From contig JAZRXH010000135.1 of the NCBI GenBank assembly GCA_045600125.1, positions 27,519-91,518 of the forward strand: 64,000 nucleotides of DNA, in the 5' to 3' direction. Of the stretch, positions 17,473 to 25,719 are shown in pieces. The number at the start of each line of letters is the position of its first letter. Within the stretch, counting starts at the first letter, position 1. The DNA comes from SIG622 sp045600125. Lineage in GTDB: Bacteria > Bacillota > Clostridia > Oscillospirales > CAG-382. Under the pieces are notes generated by a model, which was not told the origin of the DNA, searched no databases, and saw nothing but the letters and a program-made list of their open reading frames with translations. The position numbers and the translations under genes were made by a program.

Positions 17473-18600
17473 TTGAAACTCACACAAAACCGGATCGCAG
17501 CCTCACCTGCACATGGGAGCTGTTTCGTTCACGCAAGGGCGGCTTTTTGTGAAGGCGGCTTTTCTCTCATCACGACACAGCCTCTGCGGCTTTCCGGGAG
17601 CGACGTGTTCTACGGGCTGCATCTTCTGAAGAGCTTTGACGGCGGAAAAACGTGGGGAAAGCCGGAGCCGAGCCGGAGCATCGTGCGAAAGCCGTTCGGC
17701 GAAAAAACCGAGATTGTCTTTGCCGACGCAACGCCGACCTTTCACAGAAAGACGGGGAAGATTCTTCTTACGGGTCTCGGAAATCTTTATGAGAACGACG
17801 CACCGGTGATCAGCGCCCGATGCTATCCGGTGTATGCCGTATACGACTTTGACAAGGGCGATTTTTGTGATTTCAGAATCCTCGAGCTTGGGGACGACAA
17901 GACGTATTACCGGTGCGGGAGCGGGTGCTGTCAGGTCTTCGAGGAAGAAAACGGCGATCTTCTTTTGCCGGTCTACTATACGGACAAGGCGGGTGCCGCC
18001 GATCTCCGGCACAGCTGCATGAAGTCCGTGGTGCTTCGCTGCGCCTTTGACGGCGATGTGCTCTCGGTGAAGGAAATCGGGGAAAGTCTCAGCGTCAAGG
18101 TGCCGAGAGGTCTTTACGAGCCGTCGGTCACAAAGCACGAAGGGCGCTATTTTCTGGCGATGCGGAACGATGAGACCGGGTACATAGCAAGCTCAGAAGA
18201 CGGGCTGCGGTATGACTCGCCTCTTCCGCTGTGCTTTGAGGACGGGGAAAGCGTGGGGAACTATAACACCCAGCAGCACTGGCTCACCGTGGGAGGAAAG
18301 CTCTTTCTCGTCTATACGAGGCGGGACGCTTCCAACGAGCACGTTTTCCGGCACCGGGCGCCGCTGTTCGCCGCAGAATTCGACGTCGGCAGGATGTGCA
18401 TTCTGAAAAGCACCGAGCGCATCGTCGTTCCCGAAAGAGGAGCGAGGCTCGGGAATTTCGGATGCGTAAGCCTTCCTTCCGGAGAAGGCTTCGTCACGGC
18501 GGCGGAGTGGATGCAGTCGGTCGTCAATGAGGATCCGTGGGCGGAATGTGCAAAATACGGCAGTGACAATTCCATATGGCTTGCAAAACTTTTGCCGTAA
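17473..18600 (+). CDS. sialidase-superfamily (BNR/Asp-box) protein, probably cytoplasmic
   Basis: This 375-aa protein carries an Asp-box, SFDGGKTW, near residue 57 and a weaker SSEDGLRY copy around residue 240, both usual in six-bladed sialidase-type propellers. It resembles predicted exo-sialidase or glycosidase-like proteins, but the full catalytic Arg triad cannot be confirmed by eye and activity is uncertain. There is no signal peptide, so substrates would be intracellular. I chose the TTG at 17473 because GGGAGG lies nine bases upstream and it opens the natural MKLTQNRI start; longer in-frame ATGs upstream lack good sites. It sits within the shikimate operon between aroQ and aroA, an unexpected place. 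Confidence 0.65.
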   Translation: MKLTQNRIAASPAHGSCFVHARAAFCEGGFSLITTQPLRLSGSDVFYGLHLLKSFDGGKTWGKPEPSRSIVRKPFGEKTEIVFADATPTFHRKTGKILLTGLGNLYENDAPVISARCYPVYAVYDFDKGDFCDFRILELGDDKTYYRCGSGCCQVFEEENGDLLLPVYYTDKAGAADLRHSCMKSVVLRCAFDGDVLSVKEIGESLSVKVPRGLYEPSVTKHEGRYFLAMRNDETGYIASSEDGLRYDSPLPLCFEDGESVGNYNTQQHWLTVGGKLFLVYTRRDASNEHVFRHRAPLFAAEFDVGRMCILKSTERIVVPERGARLGNFGCVSLPSGEGFVTAAEWMQSVVNEDPWAECAKYGSDNSIWLAKLLP

Positions 18601-18727
18601 AATGCGCCTGCCCGGGGTTTTTCGGGTGGAATTTGCGGTTTTTCGGTGCATTTCTGAAGGCTTTGGAGTTTGAAAAAACAAGTTTTTGATGGTTTTGAGT
18701 TTTTGAGTGAAAGGAACAATCACAAGA

Positions 18728-19993
18728 ATGAGAGTACGTTTTTCCCCTTCCTCCCCATGCGGGACGGTCAAAGCGCCGGTCTCCAAAAGCTTTGCCCATC
18801 GGCTGCTCATCGGGGCGGCGTTTGCCGAAGGGCAGACCCGTCTTGCGCCGTTCGATTTTTCCGGGGACATAAAGGCGACGGCGGCGTGTCTTGAAAGATT
18901 CGGCGCCAAAGTCGAGCGGTGCGGGGAAGAAATTCTCGTGACCGGGACGGATCTCGGGCTTTCCCGTCCGGGGGTACTGCCCTGCTTTGAGAGCGGGAGC
19001 ACCCTGCGCTTTCTTCTGCCGCTTGCGGCGCTGTGCGGGAAGGACGCGGTCTTTACCGGGACAGAGCGGCTTTTGGAGCGTCCGCTGACGGCGGGGCTAT
19101 ACGATTTTCTGCGGGAATTCGGCTTTGAACTCGAGCGCACGGAGGAAGGACTTCGGCTGTACTACGATCTTTTTTCGGATTACCGGGCAAAAAGCGGCAA
19201 GACAGGATACGCTTTTTATCTTCCCGCAGGCGAGAGCAGTCAGCCCGCCTCCGGCATTCTTTTCTGTCTGCCGTTTCTCGGGAAAGGCACAAAGCTGTTT
19301 GTGGACGCCCGGCAGGAGAGCTTTGCCTATATCCGCATGACCGCCGAGGTTTTGCGGCTGTTCGGAGCCGGGATTTCGGAGGAGCGGACGGAAGACGGGA
19401 AGAGGGTCGTTTTCACATCGCAAAGCACGGGACTTTTTGCACCGAAGGAAATCCTTGTACCGGAAGGCGACTGCTCCGGGGCGGCGTTTCCGGCGGCGCT
19501 GGGAGAGATTTTCGGCAGCGTCGGCGTCTGCGGTGTTCCGAAAGAGGGAGAAACGGTGCAGGGGGATGCGGTCTATGCGTCGTATTTTGAAAAGATACGG
19601 GGCGGGAACGCTGTCCTTGACGTTTCGGAGTGCATCGACCTTTATCCGATCCTGTGCGTTCTGTGCGCCGTTTCCGGCGGCGGAAAGCTCTATGGCACAA
19701 GGCGGCTTCGGTACAAGGAATCAAGGCGGGACGAGGCGATGGCGGAAGAACTGAAAAAATGCGGGGCGGATATCACGGTATACGAAAGCAGAACGGTCAT
19801 CGGGAAGAGTTCTCTTCACGCTCCCGCCTCTCCCCTCTCCTCTCACGGGGATCACCGCATCGCCATGGCGCTGTCGGTGCTTCTGTGCGTCTTTGGCGGG
19901 GAGCTGACGGATGCGGAGTGCGTATCGAAGAGCTACCCGGGATTCTTTGAGGATCTTGAAGGACTCGGGGTGAAAATGAGCCGGGAGGCGTAA
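18728..19993 (+). CDS. aroA: 3-phosphoshikimate 1-carboxyvinyltransferase (EPSP synthase)
   Basis: This 421-aa protein is an AroA-family enzyme that transfers enolpyruvate from PEP to shikimate 3-phosphate. Recognisable features are the N-terminal V-S-K-S-x-A-H-R substrate segment, ESGSTLRFLLPLA (equivalent to the GNAGTAMRPLA loop), E-R-P-L at about 120, the D-L-Y-P-I-L motif, R-x-K-E-S-x-R and the SHGDHRIAMAL motif. In the PEP loop the Pro equivalent to E. coli Pro101 is Phe and Thr97 is Ser; I believe this is common in clostridial homologues. The ATG is 11 bases after GAAAGGAA. It is the last gene before the operon terminator. Confidence 0.93.
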   Translation: MRVRFSPSSPCGTVKAPVSKSFAHRLLIGAAFAEGQTRLAPFDFSGDIKATAACLERFGAKVERCGEEILVTGTDLGLSRPGVLPCFESGSTLRFLLPLAALCGKDAVFTGTERLLERPLTAGLYDFLREFGFELERTEEGLRLYYDLFSDYRAKSGKTGYAFYLPAGESSQPASGILFCLPFLGKGTKLFVDARQESFAYIRMTAEVLRLFGAGISEERTEDGKRVVFTSQSTGLFAPKEILVPEGDCSGAAFPAALGEIFGSVGVCGVPKEGETVQGDAVYASYFEKIRGGNAVLDVSECIDLYPILCVLCAVSGGGKLYGTRRLRYKESRRDEAMAEELKKCGADITVYESRTVIGKSSLHAPASPLSSHGDHRIAMALSVLLCVFGGELTDAECVSKSYPGFFEDLEGLGVKMSREA

Positions 19994-20054
19994 AACATCC
20001 GGGCGTAAGCATGACTTATTAGTCCGCTGCGTTTTTCAAAAGAAGCGGGACACG

Positions 20055-20091
20055 GAGTCGGTGAGGAGCGTTCCTCATCGGCTCTTTTTTT
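20055..20091 (+). terminator. intrinsic terminator of the shikimate operon
   Basis: GAGTCGGTGAGGA pairs with TTCCTCATCGGCTC (13 base pairs including two G-U) around a three-base loop, followed by TTTTTTT. It is the strongest hairpin in this gap. Confidence 0.88.
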
Positions 20092-20421
20092 GCGTCATGG
20101 GGGCTTCGGGTGTTATGAGAAAGAGGCGTTTTTGCGGAAAATCCTGTTTACGGATATTCCGGGAAAGAGAAAGCCGCAGAGCGTCTTCCGGAAAAAATAA
20201 ATACCAAAATGAGGAAGAAATTTGCAATATGACCGAATTTGTTATAAAATTGTAACGGGTGTTCCGTTTTTTCCAAAAGGCGGCAGGTATGCATCCGTCT
20301 TTGTTTCGGTGATTTCGGACGTTTCGTCCCGATTTCTGTATTCTTTGCGGAATTGCTCCGGCAGAACGGCAAAAACAGTCTTCAAAAGCGGCGAAAATGC
20401 CGGAAAGTGCGCCGATATATA

Positions 20422-20450
20422 TTGACATAATGTAGAGATTGTGGTACAAT
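20422..20450 (+). promoter_or_regulatory. sigma-A promoter of the polysaccharide locus
   Basis: Perfect TTGACA (20422-20427), 17-base spacer, TACAAT (20445-20450). It points toward the DegT gene at 20572 and the following rightward genes. Confidence 0.75.
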
Positions 20451-20571
20451 GGTAGTCGGAATATCATAGCGGTCGTGTGCGCCTTCGGGGGCGTCCGCAC
20501 TGCGATCAATGCCGGGAAAGACAGACCCGGAGCGGCGTGTGCAGCTTTAACGGGCTAAAAGGAGCGTCTGT

Positions 20572-21846
20572 ATGAGTGAAATAAGCGAAAAAGAAAATAG
20601 CGGAAATATCGCAAGCGACGTAAAAAGCAGTCCGGAGGTCAGGATGAACATTTCGTTCTCCCCTCCCGACATATCCGAGCTGGAGATCGAAGAGGTGGCG
20701 GACACGCTTCGCTCGGGCTGGATCACTACGGGTCCGAAGACGAAGAAGCTGGAAAAGGACATTGCGGCGTACGCAGGCAGCGCAGGCTGTGCCTGTCTGA
20801 ATTCCCAGACGGCGTGTGCCGAGATGGCGCTGCGTCTTCTCGGGATCGGTCCGGGGGATGAGGTCATCACCACGGCGTACACCTACACGGCGACCTGCTC
20901 GGTCATCTGTCACGTCGGGGCAAAGCCGGTGCTTGTTGACATTCAGAAAAACAGTCTTGAGATGGACTATGATGCCGCCGAAAAGGCGATAAACAAGAAC
21001 ACGAAAGCCGTCATTGCGGTGGATGTGGCGGGCATTCCCTGCGACTATGAGCGGATCTATGCCATTGCCGAAAGGAAGAAGGCGCTCTTCAGACCCCGCA
21101 CAGAGTTGCAGGAGGCTCTCGGCAGGATCGCCGTTCTGGCGGACACGGCGCACTCCTTCGGCGCCTCGAGGAAGGGCGTTATGGCGGGCGCCATGGCGGA
21201 TTTCTCCTCCTTCTCCTTCCATGCGGTGAAAAACTTCACCACGGCGGAGGGCGGCGCTCTCACCTGGCGGGAGATCGACGGTATCGACAACGAAGCAATA
21301 TACAAGACCCTTATGCTTCTGTCGCTTCACGGGCAGTCGAAGGACGCTCTGGCAAAGACGAAGCCGGGAGCGTGGGAATATGACGTAGTGGGTCCCTATT
21401 TCAAATGCAACATGACCGACATCATGGCGTCGCTCGGGCTTGCCCAGATGAAGCGTTATCCGGCGCTTCTGGCAAGGCGGCGGGAGATCATCGGTCGGTA
21501 CGATGCGGCGCTTCTGCCTCTCGGTGTGGAGGTACTGCCCCACTACACGGAGGAGTACGCCTCCTCGGGACATCTTTACATAGCGAGAGTGCCGGGAATA
21601 AACCATACGCAAAGGTGTGAGATCATCACAAAAACGGCAGAGGCGGGGGTCGCCTGCAACGTACATTACAAGCCGCTGCCGATGCTGACGGCATACAAGA
21701 GCATGGGCTTTGACATAAAGAGCTATCCGAACGCCTTTGCTCACTATGAGAATGCGATCTCGCTGCCGCTTCACACGAAGCTGACCGATGAAGAGATCGG
21801 GTACGTGATCGAAAAGTTCACCGAAACGGTACGCAATTATGTGTGA
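20572..21846 (+). CDS. DegT/DnrJ/EryC1/StrS aminotransferase
   Basis: This 424-aa PLP enzyme of the sugar aminotransferase family forms amino sugars from nucleotide-linked keto sugars. The family features are L-R-S-G-W-I-T-T-G-P near the N-terminus, GDEVITTAYTYTATC, the cofactor aspartate in LADTAHSFGA, and the Schiff-base Lys in SFHAVKNFTTAEGGA. A 10-15 residue insert precedes the Asp strand. The first about 24 residues are extra; an internal ATG at 20644 would give the usual family start, but the best Shine-Dalgarno (AAGGAG) serves 20572. It is the first gene of the polysaccharide locus and overlaps the next gene by eight bases. The precise sugar is unknown. Confidence 0.88.
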   Translation: MSEISEKENSGNIASDVKSSPEVRMNISFSPPDISELEIEEVADTLRSGWITTGPKTKKLEKDIAAYAGSAGCACLNSQTACAEMALRLLGIGPGDEVITTAYTYTATCSVICHVGAKPVLVDIQKNSLEMDYDAAEKAINKNTKAVIAVDVAGIPCDYERIYAIAERKKALFRPRTELQEALGRIAVLADTAHSFGASRKGVMAGAMADFSSFSFHAVKNFTTAEGGALTWREIDGIDNEAIYKTLMLLSLHGQSKDALAKTKPGAWEYDVVGPYFKCNMTDIMASLGLAQMKRYPALLARRREIIGRYDAALLPLGVEVLPHYTEEYASSGHLYIARVPGINHTQRCEIITKTAEAGVACNVHYKPLPMLTAYKSMGFDIKSYPNAFAHYENAISLPLHTKLTDEEIGYVIEKFTETVRNYV

Positions 21847-22345
21847 AGACCGTACGGCGTCGGGCAATGCATACGGCATCGTCAGGGTCGGATTTTTCAA
21901 TCCGGGGTACATTCTGAGGATTGCGGATATCCTGTATCTGTGCGGTAAGGATATGGCGGAAAAATACGGCCTTCATCATTGGGATAACTCAAAGTTCAAG
22001 ACGCTGCTTATTGTGGGGCTCGGTCTTGTGAAAAACAGAGTTTACGCAGTGAATGACAAAAACGGAACGACCGTTGCCACGTTCCGGACAAAACGAAGCG
22101 GCGACAGTCTGCATTTCGGGAAGCTTGCAACACGTCCCGACATGAGCGGTCGCGGGATCGGAAGCTTTTGCATCGGGGAGATCGAAAGGTTTGCCGTCGA
22201 GTCAGGGTGCAGACAGGTCAGCATGGAGGTCTGTTCTTCCTCCGGAAACGCACTCGGTTTTTATCTGAACAGAGGCTATACCGTGAGCGGCGACGGAAAA
22301 ACGCTGAAATATCCCGTCAAAAAGCTCAGCAAGCGGTTATTGTAA
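21839..22345 (+). CDS. GNAT-family acetyltransferase coupled to the DegT enzyme
   Basis: This 168-aa protein has a GNAT acetyl-CoA loop, S-G-R-G-I-G-S-F-C-I-G, around residues 101-111 and a C-terminal A-L-G-F-Y-L-N-R-G-Y segment. It overlaps the aminotransferase gene by eight bases, so translation is coupled. The arrangement suggests that it N-acetylates the amino sugar made by the upstream enzyme, as PseH or PglD-type enzymes do in other pathways; that is inference from context. The N-terminal 60 residues contain hydrophobic stretches but no clear membrane segment. Confidence 0.78.
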   Translation: MCEDRTASGNAYGIVRVGFFNPGYILRIADILYLCGKDMAEKYGLHHWDNSKFKTLLIVGLGLVKNRVYAVNDKNGTTVATFRTKRSGDSLHFGKLATRPDMSGRGIGSFCIGEIERFAVESGCRQVSMEVCSSSGNALGFYLNRGYTVSGDGKTLKYPVKKLSKRLL

Positions 22346-22498
22346 AATTCCGTCTGAAAGCGCATCGGAGCGCAAGCAGCAGCATCGGAGGGGACGGTGA
22401 TTCCCGGCTGCAGCCGGCATTCGCTGCGTATGGATATAATTACATACGGTGAAAGCCTTTTTTGGTGTTTTACACTTATCCTTCACCACGGAGACAGT

Positions 22499-23731
22499 AT
22501 GAAAAAAATACTTATTATCGGGGCAGGATTCCTTCAGGATTTTGTCATCGTCAAAGCAAAGCAGCTCGGCTATACGGTCGTAACGGTCGATGCGGACGAA
22601 AAGGCGCCGGGCTTTGCGCATGCCGACGGACACGCCGTCATCAGCATAACCGACGAAAAAGCCTGCCTTGAATATGCGAAAAAAGAAAAAATCGACGGTG
22701 TTCTCACCGCCGCCACCGATTTCGGTGTGATGACGACCGCCTATATTGCGGAAAGCATGGGGCTGCCGGGGCTCTCCTACGAGGCGGCAAGGCTTGTGAA
22801 AAACAAATACCGTGTGCGCAAAAGGCTGTTCGAGTGCGGCGCCGATGACAGCGGTCCCTCCTTCGAGGCGGATGCCGAAAGCGATCTTCGGGCGCTCGGC
22901 AGGATCCTTGCATATCCCGTTATGGTAAAGCCCTGCGACGGCTCGGGAAGCCGGGGAGCCGGAAGAGTCGACAGCGAAGAGGCTCTTGCCGACGCCGTTT
23001 CCTTTGCCATTGCTTCCTCCCTGTCCAAGCGGGCGGAGATCGAGCCGTTCGTTGACGGAAAAGAATACGGTGCGGAGAGTATTGTGACAGCGGACGGTGA
23101 GATCCACGTGCTGGCGGTCATGAAGAAGCGGATGACAAAGCCGCCCTACTATGCGGAGCTGGGTCACACGGTGCCCTGCGGTCTTCCGGCTGAGCAGGAG
23201 GACAAGATCCGGCGGATCGTCAAAAAGGCGATAAGGGCGCTGGGAATCGGCTTCGGCTGTGTCAACATGGACATGCTCGTCACCGAGGACGGGCGGGTAT
23301 GCATCGTCGACATCGGGGCGAGGATGGGCGGCAACATGATCGGTCCCTGCGTCGTGCCCTACGGGACCGGTATCGATTACATGGCGGCGACGATCCGGAA
23401 TGCCGTGGGGGACGAGGTCAATCTGCACGAGGATGCGCACGACGCCGTAGCGACCCGCCTGCTTGCTTTCAGCGAAGGAACCATCGTGCAGCTGCCGGAT
23501 TTCAGACGGATCGAGGAAGATTACGGCGTGGAGATCGTTCATCACATGCACGAAGGCATGAGGGTGAATGAGTATCATACAAATCTCGATGGCTGCGGCT
23601 ATATTGTTGCCAAAGCAGCCGATGCGGACGAGGCAAACATCAAAGCGGAAAGAGCTTTGAACTATATCCGGGATCACTATTTTGTTGCGAAAGGTGCAGC
23701 AGATCTTGCTGCAGGTGCTGAAAATGTATAA
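22499..23731 (+). CDS. ATP-grasp ligase (carboxylate-amine type), copy 1
   Basis: This 410-aa protein begins with a Rossmann-like pre-ATP-grasp domain (MKKILIIGAGFLQ) and continues into an ATP-grasp core: MVKPCDGSGSRG (nucleotide-binding Lys and glycine loop), E-P-F-V-D-G-K-E-Y-G, and a metal-binding end in VDIGARMGGNM. The family joins a carboxylate to an amine via an acyl phosphate; by resemblance this copy is near PurK/carbamoyl-phosphate-synthase-like proteins found in surface glycan loci. The ATG has GGAG upstream and follows a 150-base gap. The next gene, the initiating glycosyl transferase, starts eight bases before its stop. The substrate pair is unknown. Confidence 0.82.
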   Translation: MKKILIIGAGFLQDFVIVKAKQLGYTVVTVDADEKAPGFAHADGHAVISITDEKACLEYAKKEKIDGVLTAATDFGVMTTAYIAESMGLPGLSYEAARLVKNKYRVRKRLFECGADDSGPSFEADAESDLRALGRILAYPVMVKPCDGSGSRGAGRVDSEEALADAVSFAIASSLSKRAEIEPFVDGKEYGAESIVTADGEIHVLAVMKKRMTKPPYYAELGHTVPCGLPAEQEDKIRRIVKKAIRALGIGFGCVNMDMLVTEDGRVCIVDIGARMGGNMIGPCVVPYGTGIDYMAATIRNAVGDEVNLHEDAHDAVATRLLAFSEGTIVQLPDFRRIEEDYGVEIVHHMHEGMRVNEYHTNLDGCGYIVAKAADADEANIKAERALNYIRDHYFVAKGAADLAAGAENV

Positions 23732-24374
23732 GTTTATCAAAAGGCTGTTCGATCTGTCTGTCTGTATCGTACTGCTTCCGTTTTTCGCCGTATTGTGGGC
23801 AGTCGTCGCCATAGCAATAAAGCTTGATGACGGCGGTCCGGTTTTCTATTATGACCATCGCATCGGCAAAGACTGCAAGGAGCTCATCATGTACAAGTTC
23901 CGCTCCATGAAGGTGAATGCTCCGATGATCGTAAACTCGGACGGCAGTACATACAACGCCGACGATGACCCCCGTGTGACAAAGGTCGGGCACTTTCTCC
24001 GGGAAACCAGTCTTGACGAGTTGCCGCAGATCCTGAACGTCATCAAGGGCGATATGAGTCTTGTCGGGCCGAGGGCATCCACATGGGATTCTTTGGACTA
24101 TTACAAGCCGGATGAGATCGACAAGATGAAGGTCCGTCCGGGCATTACGGGCTTGACGCAAGCCTATTATCGGAACAGCATACCTCCGAGAAAAAAGAGA
24201 CTGCTGGATGCATGGTATGCCAACAATGCCACGCTGTGGATGGATGTCAAAATTCTTTTCAAAACGGTCGGTACGGTATTCAAACACGAAAATCTGTACT
24301 CCAATGAGGGAACCGAAGAGAGAATCGAAGATATAAGCGATAATCCGCTGGTAACATACGGGAGGAAATCATGA
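23724..24374 (+). CDS. initiating sugar transferase (PglC/WcaJ-C-type phosphoglycosyl transferase)
   Basis: This 216-aa protein is a minimal monotopic phosphoglycosyl transferase that transfers a sugar 1-phosphate from a UDP-sugar to undecaprenyl phosphate, starting repeat-unit synthesis. It has a hydrophobic reentrant helix at residues 7-32, the catalytic Asp-Glu pair in SLDELPQI, K-F-R-S-M, M-S-L-V-G-P-R and VRPGITGLTQ. In the usual V-G-P-R-P motif the last Pro is Ala. There are no extra N-terminal membrane helices, as in PglC. It overlaps the ATP-grasp genes on both sides (eight and four bases), so all three are tightly coupled. Confidence 0.92.
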   Translation: MYKFIKRLFDLSVCIVLLPFFAVLWAVVAIAIKLDDGGPVFYYDHRIGKDCKELIMYKFRSMKVNAPMIVNSDGSTYNADDDPRVTKVGHFLRETSLDELPQILNVIKGDMSLVGPRASTWDSLDYYKPDEIDKMKVRPGITGLTQAYYRNSIPPRKKRLLDAWYANNATLWMDVKILFKTVGTVFKHENLYSNEGTEERIEDISDNPLVTYGRKS

Positions 24375-25624
24375 AAAAACTATTGCTGATGGGAAAAGCG
24401 CAGGCGAACGTCGAGATCATCCAATATGCCAAATCGATCGGCGTATTCACCATTGTGACTGCGACCGAAGACGAGGAAAGTTGTATATCCAAGAAGATCG
24501 CCGACGAACAGTGGAGCATTTCCACCGGAGACCTGGACGCTTTGGAGGCAAAGTGCCGTGAAGAAAAGATAGACGCCGTCTTTTGCGGCATCAGCGAGTT
24601 CAATATCGACAGGCTCATTGAACTCGGAGAAAGATTGGGGCTTCCCGTTTACTGTGACAAGGAAGCATGGAGCTTCTCCCGTGACAAGATGAAATTCAGA
24701 GAACTGTGTGAGAAAACGGGCGTTCCGATGGCAAAGTTCTATAAAGTGACCGAGGATTTTCTTCCGGAGGATCTCCGCTCGGTCGAATATCCCGTTGTAG
24801 TAAAGCCGGTCGACAGAAACGGAAACAGAGGGATCAGCTTCTGCGATAACGAGGAAGAGCTGAAGGCGGGATACAGATTCGCTTTATCGATGTCGCCAAG
24901 CAAAAAGGTCGTTGTTGAGCGCAGACTGATCGGGCGTGAGTACGGGGCGTTTTACGTAATCGCCGACGGCAAATCGTCGCTTTTGTCTTTTGAAGCAATG
25001 TGTTCACAACCGGGTTTCCCCTCCAATTGCTACAGCTTTGAAACGACCGCCTCGAAAGAAGTGGAGCATTATGTCGGGGAAATGGACGAGAAGATCAAAA
25101 GACTTCTGCATGACGTCGGCTGCCGTGACGGTGTCGCATGGTTTGAGATGATCCTTGACAAGGACAATCATTTTTACGTTTTGGAAATGGGGCATCGGAT
25201 GAACGGCGAAATGATGTTCAAATCATTTCCCGTAACGTATAATTTTGACGTGATCAAGTGGATGACCGATATTGCGCTGGGCGCAAAGCATAAGGAAGAG
25301 GACTTGCCGGCTTCGCTGAAAAGAAAAGCCGAAATGACATCGAACGTTTATGCCGTCTGGACCAAAAACAGCGGCGTCATCGGAAAAATAGACGGTATCC
25401 GCACATTGACGGAACGTGAGAACATGTATTACAGCTTTGCAGCCCGGGAGGGCGATGAGGTCGGGCAGTACCGGCACATCGGAACCGTCATTTTCAACAG
25501 CCGTTCCGAAGAAGAAACCATTCGCACGATCGAAGCGATCAACAAAGAGCTCGTCGTCAATGACATAAACGGCAACGATCTGGTGATCCGTTTCAATGAT
25601 TACTCCGTTTTCGGGAAAATCTGA
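24371..25624 (+). CDS. ATP-grasp ligase, copy 2
   Basis: This 417-aa protein has an N-terminal Rossmann-like region (LLLMGKAQANVEI), a nucleotide-binding VVKPVDRNGNRGISFC loop, and the metal site LEMGHRMNGEM in place of the usual E-x-N-x-R-x-G-G. Its layout is the same as the copies at 22499 and 53655 and it is clearly paralogous, but the metal-site variation suggests a different acceptor or reaction geometry. It overlaps the initiating transferase by four bases (ATGA) and is followed after 95 bases by a sodium:solute symporter. It is likely a carboxylate-amine ligase modifying a sugar or a small metabolite in the cytoplasm. Confidence 0.8.
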   Translation: MKKLLLMGKAQANVEIIQYAKSIGVFTIVTATEDEESCISKKIADEQWSISTGDLDALEAKCREEKIDAVFCGISEFNIDRLIELGERLGLPVYCDKEAWSFSRDKMKFRELCEKTGVPMAKFYKVTEDFLPEDLRSVEYPVVVKPVDRNGNRGISFCDNEEELKAGYRFALSMSPSKKVVVERRLIGREYGAFYVIADGKSSLLSFEAMCSQPGFPSNCYSFETTASKEVEHYVGEMDEKIKRLLHDVGCRDGVAWFEMILDKDNHFYVLEMGHRMNGEMMFKSFPVTYNFDVIKWMTDIALGAKHKEEDLPASLKRKAEMTSNVYAVWTKNSGVIGKIDGIRTLTERENMYYSFAAREGDEVGQYRHIGTVIFNSRSEEETIRTIEAINKELVVNDINGNDLVIRFNDYSVFGKI

Positions 25625-25719
25625 GATTTCCGTTCCTTCCCGACGCTTTGACGCAAAATCGTCCGTTTGCAGCTTTCAAAAATCGAAAGGGAGATAGTAC
25701 GTAAAGGAGAAAGAACACT

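Larger units (their letters stand above)
19994..20571 (+). other. intergenic region: aro terminator, promoter and leader of the polysaccharide locus
   Basis: This 578-base gap has no convincing gene. It holds the aro terminator (20055-20091), an AT-rich section around 20200-20260, a GCCGCC-TTTTGG inverted motif near 20266-20285 and a strong promoter (20422-20450). A leader of about 120 bases follows. That leader can form GTGTGCGCC/GGGCGTCCGCAC and CCGGG/CCCGG hairpins before the AGGAG of the first gene. Confidence 0.5.

Noticed and set aside
20506..21912. Antisense frame of 468 codons over the DegT aminotransferase
   Set aside because: Arg/His-rich composition with no motifs; the plus strand has a complete PLP enzyme.
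22337..23812. Antisense frame of 491 codons over the first ATP-grasp gene
   Set aside because: It is a codon-phase shadow; the sense strand shows the ATP-grasp motifs and translational coupling to the next gene.
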